The notes under the pieces were generated by a model. The model did no database searches. It was not told the origin of the DNA and saw nothing but the letters and a program-made list of their open reading frames with translations. A stretch of 64,000 nt of DNA from Shimazuella kribbensis DSM 45090. GTDB lineage: Bacteria; Bacillota; Bacilli; Thermoactinomycetales; Thermoactinomycetaceae. The stretch is taken from assembly GCF_000428065.1 (NCBI RefSeq), contig NZ_ATZF01000005.1, positions 1-64,000 of the forward strand, in the 5' to 3' direction. Below are positions 36,011-46,091 of the stretch, piece by piece. Within the stretch, counting starts at the first letter, position 1; every line of letters begins with the position of its first letter. A program made the position numbers and the translations under genes.

Positions 36011-36862
36011 ATGAGTTCTATTCTTGTCGGCGTTTGTGGTTGGGGTGACCATGATATTTATCCACCTGGTACCAAAGCTGCGGATAAATTATCCGTATAT
36101 GCAGGCCATTTCCCTGTAGTGGAAATCGATAGCACTTTTTATGCGATTGCACCTGCTGATCGCATGGATCGATGGGTAAAATCAACTCCCGATACATTTC
36201 GATTTGTAGTGAAAGCATACAGAGAGTTAACAGGTCATGGACGAACTGAAAAAGCACCAGAGCGAACTTGGTCTGAACTTGTGGAAGAAACCAAAGCAAG
36301 TCTGTTACCTTTACGGCAAACTGGCAAGTTATCCCTTCTGCTCTTTCAATTTCCTCCTTGGTATGATTGCAAAGAATCACATGTGAGATATATCCAGAAG
36401 GTTCGACATGCTTTTGCCGATTATCCAATCGCAATCGAATTTCGCCATCAAAGCTGGTTTTCCTCTGTTTATCATGAAAAAACGCTCTCTTTTTTGGCAA
36501 GCGAAAATCTGGTTCATGTTGTTTGCGATGAACCACAAGTTCCTGTTGGGTCCGTTCCCATTATAACAAAGGTTACGAACCAGAATCATGTACTTGTTCG
36601 ATTTCATGGACGAAATATAAATGGATGGAGTGATTCGAAAAATCCAAACTGGCGGGATGTACGATATGCTTATCGATATTCATCAGATGAACTGGATGAA
36701 TGGGTAGAGAGAGTTAAGCACATGATGAAAGAAACAAACCAAATGATTTTACTCTTTAATAACAACTCCAAAGGAGATGCAGTGGACAACGCCAAACAAT
36801 TCATTCAAAAATACGGGATCTCCTATACAAATTTAGCACCAAGACAATCCGAATTATTTTAG
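36011..36862 (+). CDS. yunF: DUF72 family protein (YunF-like)
   Basis: A 283-residue TIM-barrel protein of the DUF72 family: VGVCGWGDHDIYPPGTKAAD and VVEIDSTFYAIAPADRMDRW at the N-terminus, IAIEFRHQSWF in the middle and MILLFNNNSKGDAVDNAKQF near the end. Function is not established. GAGG lies eight bases before ATG 36011. Other yun-cluster homologues (YunE, YunD, YunC) follow downstream, which supports the name. Confidence 0.8.
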   Translation: MSSILVGVCGWGDHDIYPPGTKAADKLSVYAGHFPVVEIDSTFYAIAPADRMDRWVKSTPDTFRFVVKAYRELTGHGRTEKAPERTWSELVEETKASLLPLRQTGKLSLLLFQFPPWYDCKESHVRYIQKVRHAFADYPIAIEFRHQSWFSSVYHEKTLSFLASENLVHVVCDEPQVPVGSVPIITKVTNQNHVLVRFHGRNINGWSDSKNPNWRDVRYAYRYSSDELDEWVERVKHMMKETNQMILLFNNNSKGDAVDNAKQFIQKYGISYTNLAPRQSELF

Positions 36863-36932
36863 GCTTTGAGTCAGGCAAATCCATTAACGGTTTCTATTCG
36901 TGTGTGACTCGGCGTGAGGGTACAAGTCTCAC

Positions 36933-37015
36933 TATGCACCTCAGATTAGGGCACAAGCCTCGCTATGTCGCTTTGCTCCTAGTCTCGCTTTGCATCAAGA
37001 TAAACAGAGTTATTT
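36933..37015 (+). repeat. Dispersed intergenic repeat, copy 3
   Basis: Same unit as 9111-9184 and the inverted copy at 29731. It contains two internal imperfect repeats (ACAAGTCTCACTATGCACCT at 36922 and CACAAGCCTCGCTATGTCGC at 36952), then CTAGTCTCGCTTTGCA. It ends 16 bases before the yunE start, so it lies in the leader of that transcript if transcribed. Confidence 0.8.
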
Positions 37016-37030
37016 TAGGGAGTACATATA

Positions 37031-37861
37031 ATGATAGGCATGGAAATGGTTCTTTTATTTTCGATTGGCTTATTTGCTGGTACATTAGGTAGTTTAGTAG
37101 GTATTGGCGGCGGAATAATTATTGTTCCCAGCCTTTTGTATTTGGCTGCTGTTTTTATGAGTCTGTCAACCATAACTCCACAACTGGCAGCAGGAACTTC
37201 ACTGTTGGTTGTAATGGTTACGGCTATCTCTTCTATTATTGCATTTCACAAACAAAAAAGGATAGATTACCGTAGCGGACTATTATTTTTTGTTGGAGCA
37301 GGCCCTGGTTCTTTGCTTGGAGCAACCTTTTCTTCTTATTTTTCAGTTGATGCATTTATGGTCGGTTTTGGGTTGTTTTTGCTGTTTTTATTTTCACTCA
37401 TGTTGTTTCAAAAAAAATTAAAACCAATAAGGTTTACAAATGAGATTCAAAGAACTTATGTAGATTCATCTGGTGAGAGTTTTATATACCATTTTCACCC
37501 TCCAACTGCGATCTTTGTTTCCTTTGGAATCGGCATCATTTCTAGCTTGTTTGGAATTGGCGGAGGGGCTATGCTCGTACCCATGATGTTGATCGTTTTT
37601 GGATTCCCCCCTTTAGTCGCAACGGCCACATCCATGTTTGTCATCTTTCTTTCCTCTATTACAGGGAGTGTTACTCATGTTTTGCAAGATCATATATCTT
37701 GGTTAGCATTTGTTTTAATTGCACCCGGTTCTTGGATTGGTGGACGATTAGGAGCATTTTTATCTCAAAAAATGAGCAGCGGATTCCTATTAATTATTTT
37801 TCGATTTACCCTATTTGTAGTAGCCATTAAGATGATATTGGACGGAACACATCTTATGTAG
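37031..37861 (+). CDS. yunE: TauE/SafE family sulfite-exporter-like permease (YunE)
   Basis: A 276-residue membrane protein with about eight helices in two repeats, each opening with the family's glycine motif (SLVGIGGGIIIVPSLL near residue 21, and SLFGIGGGAMLVPMML near residue 178). TauE/SafE proteins export sulfur-containing organic acids or sulfite. GGGAG lies six bases before the ATG. The next gene, yunD, begins 13 bases after the stop. Confidence 0.85.
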   Translation: MIGMEMVLLFSIGLFAGTLGSLVGIGGGIIIVPSLLYLAAVFMSLSTITPQLAAGTSLLVVMVTAISSIIAFHKQKRIDYRSGLLFFVGAGPGSLLGATFSSYFSVDAFMVGFGLFLLFLFSLMLFQKKLKPIRFTNEIQRTYVDSSGESFIYHFHPPTAIFVSFGIGIISSLFGIGGGAMLVPMMLIVFGFPPLVATATSMFVIFLSSITGSVTHVLQDHISWLAFVLIAPGSWIGGRLGAFLSQKMSSGFLLIIFRFTLFVVAIKMILDGTHLM

Positions 37862-37874
37862 AGAGAGGATCGAT

Positions 37875-39320
37875 ATGAAGCGAATACATCTCATTCATAC
37901 AAATGATGTACACAGCCATTTAGAGGCAGCTGCACAGATAGATACCTATGTATGCAGAGAAAGAAAAAAGTGGGAGAGTAATGGCGAAACAGGTTTTTTA
38001 GTAGATATTGGAGACCATTTGGATCGAGCAAGTTGGGAAACGGAGGGTACGGATGGTTTAGTAAATAAAGCTATTTTGGAGATGTCAGAGTATGATGTTG
38101 TTACACTAGGTAACAATGAATTGCTTACGTTCTCTCACCGTGATTTGTCTGCGATATATACGAACTCTTCTTTTCAAGTAATCTGTAGCAATGTAGAAGA
38201 TGCTCTTTTTCCTCCTTACCAACTTTATGAAACCGATGGGGTCAAACTCGCTTTGATTGGAGTGACTGTTTGTTTTCAAGATTTATACGAGTCACTTGGA
38301 TGGAAAGTGAACGATCCTTTTGGACGTATTCGAACGCTAACAGAACAATTGCGGGCGAAAGGGTATCTGATTTTGGTTTTATCCCATCTAGGCTATCCAA
38401 GTGATGTAAAAATGGCAGAAGAAATAGAGGGTATTGATGTCATCATGGGTGGTCATACCCATCACTTGATAGAAACACCTGAAAGAAGGGGTCTGACGAC
38501 TTTATCAGCGGCAGGTAAATTTGGTGCATATATCGGTCACTTGCAATTAATTTGCAACGATAATGGGAAGTTGCTTCGGGTAGAAGGCGGTGCTTATTCA
38601 TTAGAGAAAGAGGAGCCAAGTTATCGAATATTGTCTTTATTAGAACAATATCAACAAAAGGCAGTGGAGCATTTAACACAGCCAATAGCCAATATAGACG
38701 AACAGTTGGACGTAAAGTTGCAAGAAGAAACGCGATTGCCAAATTTATTGGCTGATAGTTTGGTAAAATGGACAGGTGTAGAATATGGCATGGTGAACAA
38801 CGGCCAAATTTTATTTTCCTTACCTTCAGGAGTGGTTACGAAACAAGATCTGCACAAAGTGTGTCCGCATCCAATTAATCCAGTTGTAATAGCGATGAAG
38901 GGGAAAGACATACGTCATACTTTAGAGCAATCGTTGTTAGAAGAATATACGATGAAGGAACTCCACGGATTCGGTTTTCGAGGAAAGTGGTTGGGGGGCC
39001 TATCTATTTCTGGAATGACGGTTCAATATAATCCGACAAACCCCCCCTACCAAAAAATACAACAAATCTACATGGGTGAAAATCAACTATTAGATGATAA
39101 CATATACCATATAGCTACAGTGAGCATGTTTGTGTATGGTATTGGATACATACTTATGAGCAAAGGAGAAGTTCTCCAGTATTATGTTGCTGATCCCTTA
39201 CGGTATGTATTAGCTAATAGTTTGCAGTCTGCTGATTTGCGAGAAGGATCGAAGGTAAAACGTTGGATTACTTCGATCCCCACGGTAGAACAGAACGATA
39301 ACGTTCAAGAAGGAAAATAA
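37875..39320 (+). CDS. yunD: 5'-nucleotidase family metallophosphoesterase (YunD)
   Basis: A 481-residue protein with an N-terminal calcineurin-like phosphoesterase domain (HTNDVHSHLE, VDIGDHLDR, LGNNELLTF, VLSHLGYP and IMGGHTHH supply the metal ligands) and a C-terminal 5'-nucleotidase domain (from about residue 290). The usual GNHE motif is GNNE here. Without a signal peptide it is predicted to be cytosolic. It forms an operon with yunE. Its last 53 bases overlap, tail to tail, the end of the queT gene on the other strand. Confidence 0.85.
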   Translation: MKRIHLIHTNDVHSHLEAAAQIDTYVCRERKKWESNGETGFLVDIGDHLDRASWETEGTDGLVNKAILEMSEYDVVTLGNNELLTFSHRDLSAIYTNSSFQVICSNVEDALFPPYQLYETDGVKLALIGVTVCFQDLYESLGWKVNDPFGRIRTLTEQLRAKGYLILVLSHLGYPSDVKMAEEIEGIDVIMGGHTHHLIETPERRGLTTLSAAGKFGAYIGHLQLICNDNGKLLRVEGGAYSLEKEEPSYRILSLLEQYQQKAVEHLTQPIANIDEQLDVKLQEETRLPNLLADSLVKWTGVEYGMVNNGQILFSLPSGVVTKQDLHKVCPHPINPVVIAMKGKDIRHTLEQSLLEEYTMKELHGFGFRGKWLGGLSISGMTVQYNPTNPPYQKIQQIYMGENQLLDDNIYHIATVSMFVYGIGYILMSKGEVLQYYVADPLRYVLANSLQSADLREGSKVKRWITSIPTVEQNDNVQEGK

Positions 39321-39744
39321 AAGGTATTCCGAGTAGATAACAAACACCAAGTTCTCCAATACCAACATATAACATTAACCAAGGGATGCTCACAGGAAGT
39401 CCACCCACAACACCAAGTAATACGCCGATAATGACTGCATTGACGATTACAGGTGGTAGTGGAGCAAGATATCGATTCTTTGTTTTCGATGTTAAATAAG
39501 CTGCAATGAGTGTTGCTAAACTTCCGAATATCACATCATAAATTCCGACAGGGCTTAGCAAATTGGATAGTATTGTTCCGATAAATAAGCCAGGAATTGC
39601 TAGTCGGGTGAAAAATGGGAGTACTGTAAGTACTTCAGATATCCGAAATTGGATGTAGTTAAAAGAAAGCGGCGCAAATAAATAAGTAAGTAGCACATAA
39701 ATAGCTGCGATCATTGCTACAATTGTAATGTTTTTTGTATTCAT
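39268..39744 (-). CDS. queT: QueT-family queuosine precursor transporter
   Basis: A 158-residue membrane protein with five or six helices that matches the QueT substrate-binding (S) component of ECF transporters for queuosine precursors: FNYIQFRISEVLTVLPFFTR is the family's hallmark, followed by AIPGLFIGTILSNLL and a GVVGGLPVSIPWLMLYVGIGE stretch (core GGLPVSIPW). AGGGGGA precedes the ATG. I see no preQ1 riboswitch in the 50 bases upstream, which is often present. Its 3' end overlaps yunD by 53 bases in convergent orientation. Confidence 0.85.
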   Translation of the reverse strand: MNTKNITIVAMIAAIYVLLTYLFAPLSFNYIQFRISEVLTVLPFFTRLAIPGLFIGTILSNLLSPVGIYDVIFGSLATLIAAYLTSKTKNRYLAPLPPVIVNAVIIGVLLGVVGGLPVSIPWLMLYVGIGELGVCYLLGIPFIFLLERYRSVLPWGSK

Positions 39745-39793
39745 TATTGATTCCCCCTATTACATAGTATGTCTAATTTGAGGAGGATTTTCC

Positions 39794-40051
39794 ATGAGTT
39801 TTGCTGACGAAGTATATTCCATGTACCGTGATCAGCTTCAGGATAACGAAGAAGATGCTATTTCTATTGTACTTAACCTACTCGAAGAACAATCACATGA
39901 GGATTTGCTTCGTTTGCTAGAGGGATTGAGCATGGACGAACTTTCCCAAATGCTGGGTATTTATTTAGTGGAGATGCTGAAAATCAAAATGATGCAAGAC
40001 GGCAAATTGCAAACAATCAAATCTTTTACAGATAGCACTCGCTTGCATTAA
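39794..40051 (+). CDS. Small conserved protein, probable DUF6154 family
   Basis: An 85-residue acidic helical protein (begins MSFADEVYSMYRDQLQDNEE, then LLEEQSHEDLLRLLEGLSMD and LSQMLGIYLVEMLKIKMMQD). It resembles small Bacillus proteins of the DUF6154 type with unknown function; the family name is from memory and moderately sure. GAGGAGG lies nine bases before the ATG. It precedes yunC, separated by a hairpin that also carries the yunC ribosome site. Confidence 0.65.
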   Translation: MSFADEVYSMYRDQLQDNEEDAISIVLNLLEEQSHEDLLRLLEGLSMDELSQMLGIYLVEMLKIKMMQDGKLQTIKSFTDSTRLH

Positions 40052-40054
40052 AAA

Positions 40055-40107
40055 AACACTCTTTTCCGCTATTGCACATATGGTAGCAAGGAAAGGAGTG
40101 TTTTCTT
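40055..40107 (+). promoter_or_regulatory. Terminator-like hairpin that sequesters the yunC ribosome site
   Basis: AACACTCTTTTCC (40055-40067) pairs over 13 bases, with one G-T pair, with GGAAAGGAGTGTT (40090-40102), followed by TTTCTTTT. The right arm contains GGAAAGGAG, the Shine-Dalgarno of yunC (TTG at 40108). The element thus ends the upstream transcript and, if read through, would hide the yunC start. Confidence 0.65.
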
Positions 40108-40416
40108 TTGATTGAATTAAAACCAATAACAATAGGTGATGAGGTAACAGTACTTGGTGTAGAAGTGAAATTGCCAAAAACAACATTGATTGCCATTACT
40201 ACCAATATAGGTTATATCATGTGCGGTGCACTTGATGTCGGATTACTTAATGACCGATTATCAAGTAGAAAAATTGTTGCGGGTAGAGCCGTAGGTGTAA
40301 AAACGTTAGAGGAGCTTCTTGTAGCTCCATTGGAATCTGTCACTCATTCAGCTAGGGAGCTAGGCATTAACGAAGGGATGATTGGAGCGGAAGCACTTCA
40401 AAAAATGCTTGATTAG
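40108..40416 (+). CDS. yunC: DUF1805 family protein YunC
   Basis: A 102-residue protein of the DUF1805 family: VKLPKTTLIAITTNIGYIMC and DVGLLNDRLSSRKIVAGRAVG (core LLNDRLSSRKIVAGRA) match Bacillus YunC, whose structure is known but function is not. The start is TTG 40108, with its Shine-Dalgarno in the right arm of the upstream hairpin. Its last bases overlap by four with the end of the convergent 32-residue peptide gene. Confidence 0.85.
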   Translation: MIELKPITIGDEVTVLGVEVKLPKTTLIAITTNIGYIMCGALDVGLLNDRLSSRKIVAGRAVGVKTLEELLVAPLESVTHSARELGINEGMIGAEALQKMLD

Positions 40417-40511
40417 TATCTTTTTCTCTTGCGCAATTTTCGTAATACAATCGGCAAAACATATTTCGTTGCAAATCGAATAATTTGAGATACCACCCGT
40501 TTTTTACTCAT
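40413..40511 (-). CDS. 32-residue cationic amphipathic peptide
   Basis: A short gene with a consensus AGGAGG site seven bases before its ATG (40511). The product reads MSKKRVVSQIIRFATKYVLP followed by IVLRKLRKRKRY: no acidic residues, 12 Lys/Arg, and a hydrophobic centre, so probably a membrane- or nucleic-acid-binding peptide. It is tail to tail with yunC and overlaps its stop. I do not recognise a family. The excellent ribosome site argues that it is expressed. Confidence 0.6.
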   Translation of the reverse strand: MSKKRVVSQIIRFATKYVLPIVLRKLRKRKRY

Positions 40512-40561
40512 TATAAACCTCCTGCCATTTCTATTTTTCTATTTCCATACAAGTATAATGC

Positions 40562-40603
40562 ATAAAGAAAAAGAAGCACAGATTTGTGCTTCTTTTTCTT
40601 TAT
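40562..40603 (-). terminator. Terminator of the cold shock gene
   Basis: AAAGAAAAAGAAGCACA / TGTGCTTCTTTTTCTTT near-perfect palindrome just past the csp stop. Confidence 0.85.
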
Positions 40604-40610
40604 ATAATGA

Positions 40611-40814
40611 TTATCCGTTTACACGAACAACATTTGCGGATTGAGGACCACGATCGCCATCAACGATTTCAAATTCAACAGCTTCGCCCTCTTCTAAAGT
40701 TTTGAAGCCATCTCCTTGAATAGCGGAGAAGTGTACGAATACATCGCCACCATCTTCACGTTCGATGAAACCATAACCTTTTTCTGCGTTAAACCATTTA
40801 ACTTTACCCTTCAT
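40611..40814 (-). CDS. csp: Cold shock protein (CspA/CspB family)
   Basis: A 67-residue single cold-shock domain protein, a five-stranded OB fold that binds single-stranded RNA and DNA and melts secondary structure. RNP1 (KGYGFIER, residues 13-20) and RNP2 (VFVHFS, residues 26-31) are intact. Size and sequence are those of Bacillus CspB/CspD. GGAGG precedes the ATG. A long AT-rich leader of over 100 bases upstream fits the cold-regulated leader usual for these genes, though no fold was verified. Confidence 0.95.
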   Translation of the reverse strand: MKGKVKWFNAEKGYGFIEREDGGDVFVHFSAIQGDGFKTLEEGEAVEFEIVDGDRGPQSANVVRVNG

Positions 40815-40948
40815 TCTTGGGCCTCCTTTTGTGTATTAAAAAGCGGATCCTAAGAAACTGGATCGATGAACCTACTTACAAGAGGCCACAAGACCGTACT
40901 TGGGTATTCCACTTTTTAATTCTGTAACCTATTATGCCATAAAGCTGA

Positions 40949-41380
40949 TCAATCTAGCAAGTGCTCATAAGGTTTCAGATCGATGTTTTTCTTTTTTAAT
41001 GTCTGAATAAGCCATTTGTGATCTCTTTTTGGGGTTGCTAAAATATATCCTTCAATGATGTAGGCTTCTGTCATTTTTGATGCATGATGTTGGAGTGCAA
41101 TCTCTCCAATTTTCCCTGCTATCTTTTGTTTTGCTACATCCCGAAATAGTTCAGGTACAGGGGATACGAGGTCATTTAGTAACAATTTTTGATCTGAATT
41201 CCATAGGTGTAGCGTTTTTTGGATATAATGGTTTTGCCAATCCAATTCAGATTTTCCATCTGCTTTTGGTAAGCTTTTTAGGAATTTCCGGAACATAAAA
41301 TATCCACCAATTGCCATTAAACTGATCAATAAGACCCAGAAAAATTGATAAAAAATGGATAATAGAAATGGAGTATTCAC
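40949..41380 (-). CDS. DUF2621 family membrane-anchored protein (YneK-like)
   Basis: A 143-residue protein with one N-terminal membrane helix (residues about 9-30) and a soluble domain with NHYIQKTLHLWN, then VSPVPELFRDVAKQKIAGKI and ATPKRDHKWLIQTLKKKNID. These match the DUF2621 family of Bacillales (Bacillus subtilis YneK), function unknown. The start is GTG 41380 with GAGGTGA upstream. Monocistronic. Confidence 0.7.
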   Translation of the reverse strand: MNTPFLLSIFYQFFWVLLISLMAIGGYFMFRKFLKSLPKADGKSELDWQNHYIQKTLHLWNSDQKLLLNDLVSPVPELFRDVAKQKIAGKIGEIALQHHASKMTEAYIIEGYILATPKRDHKWLIQTLKKKNIDLKPYEHLLD

Positions 41381-41627
41381 CGATTTGTCACCTCAATGCT
41401 TATTATAAGGATTTACCAAAGAAAAATGAACTATTTTGTGTCCAAACATTCATAGGAACAAAAATGAAAAATGTAAGAAGATTAGGATCTATTTCAAAAT
41501 GATCACAGAATGTAGTAAATCTGTAAAAGAATTTTTTTCATTTTGTAATGAATAGGTGTAACAATAGGGGGATAGTAAACAGTATAGTTAAATGTATAAC
41601 TATACTTGTCAGGGAAGGAGTTTTTTT

Positions 41628-42281
41628 ATGAGCCAGACAAAAACCCATAATCGCTTTCGACTTGTCACTTCCCTCCTATTAACACTTATTTTAGGTGGAA
41701 TACTTTTAGCAGGACAAAAGCTAATTTATACCGATAAAATGAAAATTTTCTATTTTCAAGGAAAACCTGGCACCTTGTTTTTTGCATTATTTGCTTGTAC
41801 CATCGCGGTTTACTTCTATTTATTGACAAAACGTGGCAACGATTCAGGTAAAACAATGAAGAAGTGGTGTCTAACACTGAATACGATATTATTTGTCATT
41901 TTGTTACCACTCCAAATATTTAGCATGGATTCCTATTTTTATATTTCCGATCGTGAGGTAGTGGAATCGAAATTTTGGAATGTTGGTGATAAAGAAAAAG
42001 TGGATTGGAAAGATTTAAAGAAATCTGTTTTAACTGTGTTAGGCGATACAAATAGTAATACTGTTTCGATTATCAATCGGTTGGTTTTTCGCAATGGTAA
42101 AACCTATGACATTAATATATCTACAATCGGTAAGCATGAATTCAGCAAATTATTGACTTATCTAAAACGACAAAACTTGTCTGTTGAAGTGCAACAACCA
42201 AGCGAGGAGCAGCTTCAGCTGGTACGTAATAGTTATGGGCCTCAAGTTGTACAACTATTTGTAGCAAATAGAAATAGTTAA
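41628..42281 (+). CDS. Hypothetical membrane protein with a PH-like C-terminal domain
   Basis: A 217-residue protein with three or four predicted N-terminal membrane helices (LVTSLLLTLILGGILLAG, TLFFALFACTIAVYFYLL and WCLTLNTILFVILLPLQIF), then a soluble part (from about residue 100: YFYISDREVVESKFWNVGDK) with alternating strands like the bacterial PH/YdbT fold. I do not recognise a named family. GGAAGGAG lies eight bases before ATG 41628. It is a single gene with two terminators downstream. Confidence 0.6.
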   Translation: MSQTKTHNRFRLVTSLLLTLILGGILLAGQKLIYTDKMKIFYFQGKPGTLFFALFACTIAVYFYLLTKRGNDSGKTMKKWCLTLNTILFVILLPLQIFSMDSYFYISDREVVESKFWNVGDKEKVDWKDLKKSVLTVLGDTNSNTVSIINRLVFRNGKTYDINISTIGKHEFSKLLTYLKRQNLSVEVQQPSEEQLQLVRNSYGPQVVQLFVANRNS

Positions 42282-42283
42282 AG

Positions 42284-42352
42284 CATAAGATCGGAAGCAA
42301 CATTGCTTCTGATCTTTTTCAATAAAAAAAGGCCTTTTAGGCCTTTTTTTGG
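42284..42352. terminator. Two consecutive terminators
   Basis: GATCGGAAGCAA / TTGCTTCTGATC with a T run (42289-42320), then AAAAAAAGGCC TTTTA GGCCTTTTTTT (42325-42351). The second could also serve the reverse-strand small gene that follows. Confidence 0.8.
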
Positions 42353-42385
42353 TAGATTAGAAAATATCGATTTAATCTTATCTGT

Positions 42386-42475
42386 TTAGAAGCAAAGTTG
42401 AATAATTGCATAAATGGATGCCCATAATGGAATGCTCATTAGACTTGCGTTTAAAATACCGACCGTTGCGTTCAT
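42386..42475 (-). CDS. 29-residue hydrophobic peptide
   Basis: A short open frame with AGGGGGA nine bases upstream of ATG 42475. The product reads MNATVGILNASLMSIPLWAS then IYAIIQLCF: one hydrophobic helix with few charges. It lies alone between a terminator and the divergent ABC-F gene. No family recognised. The ribosome site and flanking terminators suggest a genuine small membrane protein, but there is no proof. Confidence 0.5.
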   Translation of the reverse strand: MNATVGILNASLMSIPLWASIYAIIQLCF

Positions 42476-42634
42476 AGTTCATTTCCCCCTGAAATTTTGT
42501 TTTTCTATTCATCTATGTAAGTTTGTTAAAGGCTTGTTTAACTTGATAGATTTAGTATACAGACAGGAATGCTATTTGTCTTAAAAATTGCTACAATGTA
42601 ATCTACATGTAAAGTTAGGGAAAAAATGTTGTAA

Positions 42635-44299
<1,665 letters not shown>

Positions 44300-44423
44300 G
44301 AATAAGTCGAATGGTTAGATGGATAAACCCTTCCTGTGTTCATATTTACATGGATATGACTTTATTTATTACCGTTCGATAGATGGAAAACATATTCGTA
44401 GTTAGTCAAAAAGAGGATGAAAG

Positions 44424-45530
44424 ATGAAAAAGCCAATTTCCCCACAATGGGACCCATGGGATGCTTGGAACACGATTCAAGCAAAACAACATTATGAGTT
44501 AACAAGCATTGAGTTTACGGTTACCAATCTATGTAACCTTCGCTGTGAGCATTGTGCAGTGGGAGAGACGCTGCTAGAAAAAGAAATGCCATTTATCCCG
44601 CTTTCTCGTGTATTTGAACGTTTAGATGAAGTAGAATCGTTGCAAACGATAAGTTTAACAGGTGGAGAACCTGTTTTTCATCCAGATACGGTTGAAAAGG
44701 CAATTAAACCCATTTTACAATACGCGAAAAATCGGGGAATTTATACACAATTAAATACCAATCTAACACTTCCTTATCACCGATATGATGGGTGGATCGA
44801 AGATGTGGATGTGGTACATATTTCTTATAATTATCGCGACTTTCAAGATTTTCATCGCATGGTCTACGCAAAAATGGATCGTACAGTATCTGCGAAGGTA
44901 GCAGAAAAAACCTTTGCCTTAATGAAAGATAATGCAAGAAGAATGACTGAAAAAGGGGTTTTTGTATCTGCTGAAACGTTTTTAAGTCCCTTTACAGCCC
45001 CTCATATTTTAGCCATGCATGATGACATAGTCCAGATGGGCTGCCAACGTCATGAGGTTCATCCATTGTACCCGAGTGATTTTGCAAAAGGGATGTCTTT
45101 GCTGTCTTTGGAAGAATATCGTCGCGCAGTGGAATTACTTATCCAAGATCCTCAATCTTGGATATTATTTGGGACACTGCCTTTCTTTCCCTGTAGTGAT
45201 GATAAAAGAGATCAAAATTTATGGACTAAACTTCACCAGCATCCAGATGTTACTGTGAGACAAGATCCGGACGGTAGAAATCGGTTAAATATCAATTTAT
45301 TTACAGGGAATGTAACCATCACCGATTTTGCAGAGCTACAATCATTTGGGAATATAAATGATCATAATTTGGTTGATATTTTTCATGCATGGTTAGATCA
45401 CCCACTTGCGAAGCAGCTACACTGTATATGTCCAGCGGCAAAATGCACAGGACCTAATCTTTTGGTTAAAGATAGTTACTATCCCGAATGGAATTTTTCT
45501 GATCGAAAGTCGCATATTCAAGTGAGTTAA
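44424..45530 (+). CDS. yfkAB: Radical SAM / CxCxxxxC motif protein YfkAB
   Basis: A 368-residue radical SAM protein. The cluster motif CNLRCEHC (Cys37, Cys41, Cys44) binds the 4Fe-4S cluster; SLTGGEP is the SAM-binding GGE motif. The C-terminal CICPAAKC near residue 336 is the CxCxxxxC motif that gives the family its name and may bind an extra cluster. Bacillus YfkAB is the namesake; its reaction is unknown. AAGAGGATG precedes the ATG. It is a single gene ended by a terminator directly after the stop. Confidence 0.9.
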   Translation: MKKPISPQWDPWDAWNTIQAKQHYELTSIEFTVTNLCNLRCEHCAVGETLLEKEMPFIPLSRVFERLDEVESLQTISLTGGEPVFHPDTVEKAIKPILQYAKNRGIYTQLNTNLTLPYHRYDGWIEDVDVVHISYNYRDFQDFHRMVYAKMDRTVSAKVAEKTFALMKDNARRMTEKGVFVSAETFLSPFTAPHILAMHDDIVQMGCQRHEVHPLYPSDFAKGMSLLSLEEYRRAVELLIQDPQSWILFGTLPFFPCSDDKRDQNLWTKLHQHPDVTVRQDPDGRNRLNINLFTGNVTITDFAELQSFGNINDHNLVDIFHAWLDHPLAKQLHCICPAAKCTGPNLLVKDSYYPEWNFSDRKSHIQVS

Positions 45531-45554
45531 ACCCCGAATGATCGGGGTTTTCTT
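45529..45554 (+). terminator. Terminator after yfkAB
   Basis: AACCCCGA / TCGGGGTT hairpin with T-rich tail, starting at the stop codon. Confidence 0.8.
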
Positions 45555-45596
45555 CCTTTATTGAATGTAAATATATCCCAAAAGGGAGTGTGGGAA

Positions 45597-46025
45597 GTGC
45601 GTATTTGGAGTATTCATCCGAAGTATCTGGATACAAAAGGATTAGTAGCATTATGGAGAGAGACATTATTAGCGCAAGCAGTGCTGTTAGGGAATACGAA
45701 AGGTTATAAAAATCATCCCCAATTAAACCGTTTTAAGGAACATATTACCCCAGTGTCTGCTATTGCAACTTATTTAAGTGGTATTCATCAACATGCACAA
45801 AATCGCAGATATAAATTTGACAGAAGTAAAATAGTAGCCAATCACACAGAATCTAGAATTCCAGTGACTAATGGTCAAGTAGAATATGAGAAGAATTGGT
45901 TATTAGAAAAGCTAAAGACAAGAGATCAAATTCATATGAAGATCCTGGAAAAAGAAGAAAAGTTAGACTTGCATCCTTTATTTTACTTAATAGAAGGGGA
46001 TATCGAACCATGGGAGAAAATATAA
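45597..46025 (+). CDS. Pyrimidine-dimer DNA glycosylase / endonuclease V family protein
   Basis: A 142-residue protein of the pyrimidine-dimer glycosylase (T4 endonuclease V-like) family found in bacteria: RIWSIHPKYLDTKGLVALWR at the N-terminus, ETLLAQAVLLGNTKGYKNHP, FKEHITPVSAIATYLSGIHQ and HPLFYLIEGDIEPWEKI at the end. It would cut DNA at UV dimers, but the N-terminal catalytic residue of T4 enzyme (Thr2) is not directly seen here. The start is GTG 45597 after GGGAAG. It is followed after 66 bases by the TIGR01777 gene on the same strand. Confidence 0.7.
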   Translation: MRIWSIHPKYLDTKGLVALWRETLLAQAVLLGNTKGYKNHPQLNRFKEHITPVSAIATYLSGIHQHAQNRRYKFDRSKIVANHTESRIPVTNGQVEYEKNWLLEKLKTRDQIHMKILEKEEKLDLHPLFYLIEGDIEPWEKI

Positions 46026-46091
46026 CATAGGAATATTTGTCATAATTAAGGATGGTTTGACGAACTTAATATGGAATACGGAGGGAATTCC

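Noticed and set aside
39745-39793. preQ1 riboswitch upstream of queT
   Set aside because: The 50 bases between queT and the next gene lack the characteristic hairpin and A-rich tail.
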